Shown: positions 53,084 to 60,025 of the stretch, in pieces
Layout of the letters: each line of letters opens with the position of its first letter
Numbering within the stretch: position 1 is the first letter of the stretch
From: Patescibacteria group bacterium
GTDB taxonomy: Bacteria > Patescibacteriota > Microgenomatia > UBA1406 > GWC2-37-13
Length of the DNA stretch: 64,000 bases
NCBI GenBank assembly: GCA_026415975.1
Contig: JAOAFZ010000001.1
Coordinates: 1-64,000, forward strand
Direction of reading: 5' to 3'
Made by a program: the position numbers and the translations under genes
The notes under the pieces: generated by a model
Seen by the model: only the letters and a program-made list of their open reading frames with translations
Told to the model about the DNA's origin: nothing
The model's database searches: none

Positions 53084-54047
53084 TATTGCGTTCATAAAGT
53101 ACTGGGGCCAGCGCGACTCTGATCTTGTGCTGCCGATTCATGATTCATTTTCCATGAATCTGTCCGCCTGTACTACCGAGATTATCGCAGAATTGGTCGA
53201 TAATCCTGCAGTGCAGGAAATGACTATTCGGGAATATGGCTCTTCGGAATACCTGCCTGCAACCGGGTCTGAACTGGCGAAGTTTTGTACATTTTATGAG
53301 CGCGCGCGCCTTTTTCTCAAAAGCAATCGTCAATTCGGTTTCAGGTTGCGGACACGGAATACCTTTCCCAAAAAGGCGGGCATTGCCTCATCAGCATCTT
53401 TTTTTTCGGCTGCTGCTCTTGTGCTTGCCCGGGGATTTGAAGTAGAGCTTGATATCCGGCAACTCTCTATTCTTGCGCGGCTTTCCGGTTCCGGGTCCGC
53501 ATGCCGATCAATTCCGGACGGATTTGTCTGGTGGCATGCTGGATCCAGCTCTGAAACTTCATATGCTGAACAAATCGCAGCACCGGAATACTGGCAGATT
53601 GCAGATGTGGTTGTGGTGGTATCTACCGGAGAAAAAGTCGTATCTTCGCAACGAGGCCATGCCGGTGCAGCGAGTAGTCCCTACTTTACCTCGCGCATCG
53701 CTGATGTTACGCGTGTTGCGGTAGAGATGCGTGCGGCCTTTGAAAGGAAGGATTTTACGCAGTTCGGTACCGCGCTTGAAAAAGAATGTTTTAATTTTCA
53801 TTCGATTCTCATGACTCAATCACCGCCGCTCGTTTTCTGGTCGGAGCGAACCATTGCTGTGATTCATGAAGCTCATGCGCTTCGCCGCAAAGGAATCGAG
53901 GTGTATCTGACCATTGATGCAGGTGAAAATGTCCATCTTATCTGTGAGGCCGCATCTGTTCCGGCGGTTTGTAAGCGAATAGCTACCTTATCCGGAGTAC
54001 GGGAAACAATTGTAAATTACCCGGCAATCGGGAGCAGACTCCTATGA
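53055..54047 (+). CDS. mvaD: mevalonate (di)phosphate decarboxylase
   Basis: 330 residues from the ATG at 53055, the start that gives the family's N-terminus (VSSPSNIAFIKYWG). The frame can extend 12 codons upstream inside mvk. SGSACRSIPDGFVWW and the TIDAGENVH segment with the catalytic aspartate are intact. The conserved Lys after KYWG (KYWGKRD) is Gln here (KYWGQRD). No phosphomevalonate kinase gene is present and isopentenyl phosphate kinase follows, so the real substrate may be mevalonate 5-phosphate, giving isopentenyl phosphate. That is a context-based inference. Confidence 0.88.
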   Translation: MEFTVSSPSNIAFIKYWGQRDSDLVLPIHDSFSMNLSACTTEIIAELVDNPAVQEMTIREYGSSEYLPATGSELAKFCTFYERARLFLKSNRQFGFRLRTRNTFPKKAGIASSASFFSAAALVLARGFEVELDIRQLSILARLSGSGSACRSIPDGFVWWHAGSSSETSYAEQIAAPEYWQIADVVVVVSTGEKVVSSQRGHAGAASSPYFTSRIADVTRVAVEMRAAFERKDFTQFGTALEKECFNFHSILMTQSPPLVFWSERTIAVIHEAHALRRKGIEVYLTIDAGENVHLICEAASVPAVCKRIATLSGVRETIVNYPAIGSRLL

Positions 54048-54859
54048 GATCATCAAGGAGGGCTACACCAGTTACTTTGCTGAAATTTGGCGGGAGTCTG
54101 ATAACAGAAAAAACCAGAGCAATGACACCGCGTGCGGCGATAATTATGTCATTAGCACTACAGATAGCAAAAATTCGTGAAGCAAGACCGTTATTGCAGC
54201 TCGTTATTGGAAACGGTGCCGGTTCTTTCGGTCATTTTCAGGTGCTGCAGCACGGACTGGACAAAGGCATGCAAAAAAAAACCCAGCGAATCGGGTTTGC
54301 TGAAGTACGTGATTCTACCGCTGTTCTGAACCGTCTGGTTGTCCGGAGCCTGATAGATGCCGGGGTCCCGGCAATTGCAGTCTCTCCGCCTGTTGATTTC
54401 GGGACTGCTGATCCGGAGCGAAAAGGATGGCCTGAAGTTGTAGCCGCTTCATTGAAGGCCGGTCTGGTGCCGGTTGTCTATGGAGATATCGTGCTTGATA
54501 GTCGCTCCGGCTGCCGGATTATTTCCACTGAACAGCTTTTTGAGCGTTTACTCGATACACTTCCCGTTACCGGGTATGTACCCGATAGGATAATTCACCT
54601 TGGCCGGGTAGCTGGGGTGCTTGACAGTGCGGGTACGGTGATTCCCGAGATAACTCCCGATACCTGGCATAGTGTGCGCAGTTTCCTAACAGACATTGAG
54701 GGTTTTGATGTGACTGGCGGCATGAAACATAAAATAGAGTCGGCATTAGAGGCTGTTTCCAGCGGAGTAACCACTATAATTGCTAGTGGAGAGTCTGACA
54801 ACATCATCGAGCAAGTACTTGGAAACGGGGTATTAAGTGGAACCGTTATCCGGAGTTAA
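54044..54859 (+). CDS. ipk: isopentenyl phosphate kinase
   Basis: 271 residues of the amino-acid kinase fold. Lys14 (LLKFGGSLI), the catalytic His64 in GNGAGSFGHF and the DVTGGMKHKIE segment near the end identify IPK rather than acetylglutamate or uridylate kinase. It phosphorylates isopentenyl phosphate to isopentenyl diphosphate, the last step of archaeal-type mevalonate pathways. It overlaps the decarboxylase gene by four bases and closes the operon. No IPP isomerase is in the window. Confidence 0.94.
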   Translation: MRSSRRATPVTLLKFGGSLITEKTRAMTPRAAIIMSLALQIAKIREARPLLQLVIGNGAGSFGHFQVLQHGLDKGMQKKTQRIGFAEVRDSTAVLNRLVVRSLIDAGVPAIAVSPPVDFGTADPERKGWPEVVAASLKAGLVPVVYGDIVLDSRSGCRIISTEQLFERLLDTLPVTGYVPDRIIHLGRVAGVLDSAGTVIPEITPDTWHSVRSFLTDIEGFDVTGGMKHKIESALEAVSSGVTTIIASGESDNIIEQVLGNGVLSGTVIRS

Positions 54860-54894
54860 CGAATATTGATACCGTCTTCTTAGCCTGCTGGCAG

Positions 54895-55353
54895 TTAGTT
54901 GCCGACACTAGGAAGTTCAAAAATAAGATTGCCCGCTGCATCGCGTTTTACAATGCCTAGCACATCGGAGGCGATAACCGAAAATACCGCCAGCCCTACA
55001 AAAAAAAGTACCATACCGATGATCGCATATGTAATAGTGTTTCGTGCTGTGGCTGCCTTTTCTTCGTCACCTCCAGAGGTAATATATAAAAACGCTCCGT
55101 AAAAAAGATACCCGAGAAGTAAAAGACCGCCGATAAACAGTGATCCCTGAATTCCAAAACTGATAAGTTGCGAAAATCCGGATCCGGGTTCAGAAAGTGC
55201 CTTCGGACCTGGAGGCTTTACTGTACCAAATATATCTTTTACTTCCTGTCCCTGCTGTGCCTCTGCAAATAATCTGCCAAGCGGCGGGAGTGCAGCGGGG
55301 AGTATATCATGCACTATCCGGACAGAGATTGGCAAGAGTACTCCGGCGATCAT
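54895..55353 (-). CDS. VirB2/TrbC-like pilin-type membrane protein (copy 2)
   Basis: 152 residues. An N-terminal hydrophobic segment is followed by a polar region and two helices (about 62-87 and 103-130) joined by YITSGGDEEKAATARNTITYAIIG. The [helix-TSxGDxxKxxxAxxTxxYAIxG-helix] plan is that of VirB2-like proteins abundant in this radiation, often near type IV secretion or pilus genes. Its ATG overlaps the stop of the upstream paralog. Role in secretion or DNA uptake is inferred. Confidence 0.65.
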   Translation of the reverse strand: MIAGVLLPISVRIVHDILPAALPPLGRLFAEAQQGQEVKDIFGTVKPPGPKALSEPGSGFSQLISFGIQGSLFIGGLLLLGYLFYGAFLYITSGGDEEKAATARNTITYAIIGMVLFFVGLAVFSVIASDVLGIVKRDAAGNLIFELPSVGN

Positions 55354-55679
55354 ATTGGCAGGTTTAACTGGAAAACATACTCGATGATGCGTACTATTAG
55401 AAAGCTGATCATAATAAGTACTAGCCCCAGAATTGCATAGGTGGCAATATTCCGCGCTTCTACAACTTTATCAGGATCACCCTGGGAGGTCAGGTAAATA
55501 AAAGACGCGTAGATAAGCATTGCAAGCAATCCAAGAGTAGCTACCATTACCAGTGCCGGCACTATAACATCGAGGAGGCTGCCAATATCTGTAAAGTAAC
55601 GTGCCGGAGGAAAGTATGAAGGGAGTGTCGTTGCGTTAATACCTTCACGAGACTGAGCTATAAAAACAGAGCTGGACAT
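55350..55679 (-). CDS. VirB2/TrbC-like pilin-type membrane protein (copy 1)
   Basis: 109 residues with the same central plan as its neighbour: a helix, YLTSQGDPDKVVEARNIATYAILG, and a second helix. The two genes are evidently a tandem duplication, joined by a four-base overlap. TAGACT lies seven bases before the ATG. No other secretion genes are visible here. Confidence 0.65.
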   Translation of the reverse strand: MSSSVFIAQSREGINATTLPSYFPPARYFTDIGSLLDVIVPALVMVATLGLLAMLIYASFIYLTSQGDPDKVVEARNIATYAILGLVLIMISFLIVRIIEYVFQLNLPI

Positions 55680-55686
55680 TTTCTTC

Positions 55687-55692
55687 AGTCTA
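55687..55692 (-). promoter_or_regulatory. -10 box of the VirB2-like pair
   Basis: TAGACT on the minus strand, seven bases before the ATG at 55679. Confidence 0.35.
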
Positions 55693-55736
55693 GTTCAAAT
55701 GATTTTGTCTGTCAATAAGACTACTGTATTACATCT

Positions 55737-56423
55737 ATGGCAGCACCATCTCATGTAGCAATCATTCCTGACGGTAACCGCCGGTGGGCAAGAAAGCATA
55801 ATCTGCCGGAGTTTGAGGGACATCGTATTTCTGCTGAAAAAATACTCCCCAGCATCATTGACTCTCTTATGGCAGAAGGAGTAGAGTACTTTACCTTCTG
55901 GGCACTTTCTACAGAAAATGTAACAAGACGCTCTCCCCGGGAGTATGCAAATCTGGTTAATCTTATGCGCATGTTTTTGCGCAAACGGACCCACGAACTC
56001 AATAAAAAGAATATTCGCATGAAGATAATCGGTGACGTAACAATTTTCCCGGACGATATTCGCAAGCTGATTGATGATGCTATCGAGAAAACTAAAAATA
56101 ATACTGGGATGACTGTAATATTCGGGATCAACTATGGGGGTCGTGATGAAATACTCAGGGCAATCCGTAAACTTACTGCAGGTAATACAACTGCGGAAAT
56201 AACCTGCGAAAAATTTCGGGAGTATCTTGACACGAAAGATGTTCCTGACCCTGATTTAATTATCCGTACCGGAGGAGAGCACCGTATCAGCGGATTTATG
56301 CTGTGGCAGTCCGAATATGCAGAATATGCTTTTATGGATAAACTCTTTCCCGAAATTACCGAAGCGGACTGTAAAGGAGTAATTAAAAACTTTCTGAGTC
56401 GCGAAAGGAGATACGGTAAATAA
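55737..56423 (+). CDS. uppS: undecaprenyl diphosphate synthase (cis-prenyltransferase)
   Basis: 228 residues. It extends farnesyl diphosphate with isopentenyl diphosphate to make the C55 carrier lipid of wall and glycan synthesis. The catalytic motif HVAIIPDGNRRWARK, ALSTENVTRRSPRE and the IRTGGEHRISGFMLWQSEYAE region are diagnostic. It uses the product of the nearby mevalonate operon. Divergent from the VirB2-like pair. A TACTGT box lies nine bases before the ATG. Confidence 0.95.
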   Translation: MAAPSHVAIIPDGNRRWARKHNLPEFEGHRISAEKILPSIIDSLMAEGVEYFTFWALSTENVTRRSPREYANLVNLMRMFLRKRTHELNKKNIRMKIIGDVTIFPDDIRKLIDDAIEKTKNNTGMTVIFGINYGGRDEILRAIRKLTAGNTTAEITCEKFREYLDTKDVPDPDLIIRTGGEHRISGFMLWQSEYAEYAFMDKLFPEITEADCKGVIKNFLSRERRYGK

Positions 56424-56692
56424 GTCAGAGCACTAGTGTAGTGTTGGTATCGCGATAAATTCGTTTTTAAAGAAATACTGCTGCTGTCGCCCGCTATGCT
56501 TGTTCCTCGGAAGCGGTATTTTTTCAGAGCTTCAGGTAATCAGGCGGTTATGTGTATCTCCTACGATAGTTTCACAAGCTGAAAGATAGATTTCTTTCCC
56601 GTGAGCACGCACTTCCCATCAATACACTCGGAGATTGATGTCATAGCACAGGTGCAGCAAATTATTTCCCGCACAAAAACCGCCTCTTAGTC

Positions 56693-56698
56693 TATAAT
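56693..56698 (+). promoter_or_regulatory. -10 box of the Fic-ligase unit
   Basis: TATAAT, eight bases before the ATG at 56707. The 283-base gap before it holds no gene that I can see; a weak stem followed by six T near 56518-56523 could end the uppS transcript. Confidence 0.55.
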
Positions 56699-56706
56699 GG
56701 AGTCCT

Positions 56707-57750
56707 ATGTTCAATCCCAACTACGTAATTACGCATCGGATGCTCGTTGATATATCGCGTATCCAGGCTGTAGAAGAGTTGATTCGAAATGCCCCAATCC
56801 TTCCCCTGTGGGAAAAGAAGTTCAAAGAAGATGCAATTGTCCGTGCAGTCTACCATGGGACGCATCTGGAAGGAAATATGCTTAAGAAAGATGAAGCCCA
56901 TGACGTTTTGCTTGGAAAAGATGTTATTGCCCGGCCGCGCGATATACAGGAGGTAATCAATTACCGGCGAGTGATCGATTATATTGATGAAGAAGCAAAA
57001 AAACAAATCGGAAAGATTACGGAGCAAATTATAAAGAAGCTGCACCGGATCATCACTGATTCCATTTTACCTCCTGATGAACTGGGGGAGTATCGTCGAA
57101 AGCAGGTGGTAATCCGTAACTCTGAAACCGGGGAAGTTACATTCCGTCCACCCCCTGCGATTGAGGTGCCTTTTCTGATGCGTGAGTTTGTATATTGGCT
57201 CAATCGCTATGGAGCGGATGAGATTCATCCGATAATTAAAGCGGGAATTGCCCATCATGAACTCGTCCGCATTCATCCCTTTATTGACGGGAATGGCCGG
57301 GTTGCACGGACACTCTCTACGCTTATCATGTTCATAGGCGGATATGACATTCGACGCTTTTTCTCGCTGGAAGAATACTACGATAAAGATGCGTATTCTT
57401 ATTACGAAAACCTGCAGAAAGCTACAAACGGTGATCTGAATTCGTGGCTTGAATACTTTATTCGTGGGGCAGCTGTTGAATTTGAACGGGTAAAGGAAAA
57501 AATCATGCGGCTTTCCAAAGATGCCAAAATGAAGGAACGTTTCGGTGGTCAACAGATTTTCCTGACTGAAAGACAAATGAGAATTGTGGAGTATGTCCAG
57601 GAGATTGGCTATATTCAGAATCGCATGTTTGAGAGCGTCTTTCCCGATGTGTCCGAGGATACAGTACTCCGGGATATTCAGGATTTGGTCAAAAAGGGTA
57701 TCCTTAAAAAAATAGGCTCCACCAAATCAGCTCGGTATGTTATGGTTTAA
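56707..57750 (+). CDS. Fic-domain protein, probable AMP transferase, with C-terminal winged helix
   Basis: 347 residues. The Fic motif HPFIDGNGR (190-198) is complete, so AMPylation is possible. An N-terminal helix with HLEGN (53-57) resembles the inhibitory motif of class II Fic proteins, whose Glu blocks ATP placement. The last 75 residues (TERQMRIVEYVQEIGYIQNRMF ... LVKKGILKKIG) are a winged helix, a common companion in chromosomal Fic proteins. It ends three bases before the DNA ligase ATG. Target unknown. Confidence 0.9.
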   Translation: MFNPNYVITHRMLVDISRIQAVEELIRNAPILPLWEKKFKEDAIVRAVYHGTHLEGNMLKKDEAHDVLLGKDVIARPRDIQEVINYRRVIDYIDEEAKKQIGKITEQIIKKLHRIITDSILPPDELGEYRRKQVVIRNSETGEVTFRPPPAIEVPFLMREFVYWLNRYGADEIHPIIKAGIAHHELVRIHPFIDGNGRVARTLSTLIMFIGGYDIRRFFSLEEYYDKDAYSYYENLQKATNGDLNSWLEYFIRGAAVEFERVKEKIMRLSKDAKMKERFGGQQIFLTERQMRIVEYVQEIGYIQNRMFESVFPDVSEDTVLRDIQDLVKKGILKKIGSTKSARYVMV

Positions 57751-57753
57751 GCT

Positions 57754-59541
57754 ATGAAATTCTCTACACTGGCTAGGTACTTTGAACGGCTTGAACAAAC
57801 CACTTCCCGGTTGGAGATTACGCAAATACTCGCGGAGGCGTTCCAACATATGACGCCCGATGAGGTTGCTAAGACAGCGTATCTTCTCCAGGGACGGGTA
57901 GCTCCCCGATACGTGAAAGCTGACTTCGGCATGCAGGAGAAGATGGTGGTAAAGGCCGTGGTGACAGCACTTCAGCTCGATGAGACAGCGTTCAAACGAG
58001 ATCTCGCAACAAGCGGGGACCTGGGGACTACAGTAGAACGCTACCGGGCCGAGTCAATGACGCTCGAAACTAGTGATCCGGATATTGCCGACGTCTTTGC
58101 CGACCTTCAGGGGATCACGAAACAATCAGGTCCGGGATCTCAGGAAACCAAACAACGACTGCTTGCCCGTCTGGTGCTTGAAACTGACGCACGCTCAGCC
58201 CGGTACCTGGTACGAATTCCTACCGGAGTGCTGCGTCTGGGTCTTTCCGATATGACGATACTGGATGCATACTCCTGGATGCTTACCGGGGGAAAGTCTT
58301 TGCGGAAAAAAATTGAGGCGGCTTATCATGTTCGTCCGGATCTGGGTTTTATCGGAAAACGTTTGAAAGAGTCGGGAATAGAAGGTCTGGCCGATACAAA
58401 ACCGGAGCTCTTCACTCCGATCCTTATGATGCGTGCTGAACGGTTGTCGTCGGGAGAAGAGATTCTTGAGAAAATCGGCCCCTGTGCTATTGAACCAAAG
58501 TTTGACGGTATCCGTTTACAAGTGCATTACAGCAGGAAATCCGGCACTGCGCTGTTTACCCGAGGGTTGGAGAGTGTTGCAGATACATATCCTGATATTG
58601 TCGAAGCGGTAGCTCGCGAATTGGATGTAGATGATATTATCTTTGAAGGTGAAGCAATTGGGTATGTGCCTGAGACCAGAGAGTTTCTTCCCTTTCAAGA
58701 AACGGTACAGCGTAAGCGGAAACATAATGTAGCACAGAAGGCCAAGGAAATCCCGCTCAAGATGTTTGTATTCGAGCTGTTGTATTTAAATGGGGAAAGT
58801 TATATCGATCGTCCTTATGTTGAACGCCGTCAACGAATCAATGAGATCATGGGAAACGGGCATGATAAACATATCCGGAACACTATTATTCCTGCCGAGA
58901 GTATTGTTTTGAATGACGCCTCTGCCATCGAACATAAGTTCGAGGAGTCCGTAACAGAAGGGCTAGAGGGAATTATTGCGAAAAAGCTTGACGGGGTTTA
59001 CCAAGCAGGTGCCCGCGGGTATAACTGGGTTAAATTCAAGCGAAGCTATGCGACTTCTGCATTAAAAGACACCCTAGATTGTGTAGTAATGGGATACGAC
59101 TTCGGGAAGGGAAAACGTTCCGCGTTCGGAATCGGCGCGTTTCTGGTCGGAGTGTACGATGAAGCCGAAGATGTCTATAAAACTGTAGCCAAGATCGGAA
59201 CAGGATTGACTGACAATGAGTGGCGTGAATTAAAAGACCGTGCTGATCGCCTGAAAACGGAAACGAAACCGGCTCGATATGAAACCGACGACCGCATGTC
59301 AGTAGATGTCTGGATTAAACCTGAGATTGTTGTCGAGATACTAGCTGATGAGATAACCCGTTCACCAATGCATACCGCCGGACGCACTCTTAAACCATCA
59401 AAATCAGGGAAGGCGTTTGAGGTTGACGTACCGGGATATGCTCTCAGATTTCCCCGGCTTCAACGCTTCCGAGATGATAAACGGGTGGAAGATGTTACAA
59501 CCCTTGCGGAAATTCAGGCAATCTCCGGCATGGCAGTATAA
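57754..59541 (+). CDS. lig: ATP-dependent DNA ligase, archaeal type
   Basis: 595 residues. The N-terminal DNA-binding domain (about 1-215) precedes the adenylation domain with catalytic Lys249 in IEPKFDGIR. It then has FEGEAIGY, EGIIAKK and KFKR motifs and the C-terminal OB domain. Size and domain order match LigI/archaeal replicative ligases, not the small bacterial LigC/D types. Most bacteria use NAD-dependent LigA as main ligase; whether ligA also exists cannot be seen here. It is probably co-transcribed with the Fic gene. Confidence 0.94.
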   Translation: MKFSTLARYFERLEQTTSRLEITQILAEAFQHMTPDEVAKTAYLLQGRVAPRYVKADFGMQEKMVVKAVVTALQLDETAFKRDLATSGDLGTTVERYRAESMTLETSDPDIADVFADLQGITKQSGPGSQETKQRLLARLVLETDARSARYLVRIPTGVLRLGLSDMTILDAYSWMLTGGKSLRKKIEAAYHVRPDLGFIGKRLKESGIEGLADTKPELFTPILMMRAERLSSGEEILEKIGPCAIEPKFDGIRLQVHYSRKSGTALFTRGLESVADTYPDIVEAVARELDVDDIIFEGEAIGYVPETREFLPFQETVQRKRKHNVAQKAKEIPLKMFVFELLYLNGESYIDRPYVERRQRINEIMGNGHDKHIRNTIIPAESIVLNDASAIEHKFEESVTEGLEGIIAKKLDGVYQAGARGYNWVKFKRSYATSALKDTLDCVVMGYDFGKGKRSAFGIGAFLVGVYDEAEDVYKTVAKIGTGLTDNEWRELKDRADRLKTETKPARYETDDRMSVDVWIKPEIVVEILADEITRSPMHTAGRTLKPSKSGKAFEVDVPGYALRFPRLQRFRDDKRVEDVTTLAEIQAISGMAV

Positions 59542-59713
59542 GCTACACACCTCTCCTCCTAACTACTCTCGAAAAGTGCTGCTGAGTATTCCACCCTTCC
59601 TCGTTGCACATACCCTTCTTCCCTCGCCAGCTCCATCACCCCTTATATCTGCACGGCTTCATTTCTAAAAAGGTATTTCCAAGGCTCTAAAGAGGTTTAT
59701 AACTATAAGTCAA

Positions 59714-59774
59714 CCCTATAGAATTTACATATATCACTATAGGGCTTGACAGATAGGCAATGCTCTATTACCAT
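59714..59774 (+). promoter_or_regulatory. promoter with adjacent inverted repeat in a gene-free gap
   Basis: CCCTATAG - 15 bases - CTATAGGG (59714-59744), then TTGACA (59746-59751), 17 bases and TACCAT (59769-59774). Good spacing and an exact -35 suggest a true, possibly regulated promoter pointing into a stretch with no coding frame on this strand. Confidence 0.5.
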
Positions 59775-59780
59775 TTCCTC

Positions 59781-59943
59781 GAGTTCGATCGGGAAGCCCT
59801 TAACCCGGTAGGCGACGAAAATTAGCTGCTGGGACTTTAAACAAGTAGGGAAAGTGTGCGAAACTCAGCTGAATTAGGAAAGACCGGAATACAACAAAAA
59901 AAGCATCACTACCGCTCGTATAGGGGACGACGAGTAGTAATGC
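59781..59943 (+). ncRNA. candidate small RNA
   Basis: The gap 59542-60025 contains no gene that I recognise. The promoter at 59746-59774 would begin a transcript near 59781 that reaches the hairpin at 59903-59943. There is no ATG-led frame of note in it. It does not show the signatures of tmRNA, RNase P RNA, SRP RNA or 6S RNA. On the minus strand a roughly 45-codon frame here (AYRVKGFPIELEEMVIEHC) might be a gene remnant instead. Confidence 0.3.
59896..59943 (-). terminator. intrinsic terminator of the DUF2298 gene
   Basis: On the minus strand the stem GCATTACTAC..TCGT pairs with ACGAGCGGTAGTGATGC (a few bulges) and is followed by seven T. It lies about 85 bases past the stop at 60026. On the plus strand the same hairpin is followed by TTTCCCTTTCG, so weak two-way use is possible. 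Confidence 0.75.
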
Positions 59944-60025
59944 TTTCCCTTTCGTTTTCCTATGGTGGAAAACGATACCTAAAACGATACCAGCATTTAC
60001 AACCCGTGTCAAGGGTTTATCTTTT

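Noticed and set aside
59800-59850. GACGAAAATTAGCTGCT looks like a tmRNA tag region
   Set aside because: The frame is broken and no tRNA-like ends, pseudoknots or T-arm of tmRNA are found on either side.
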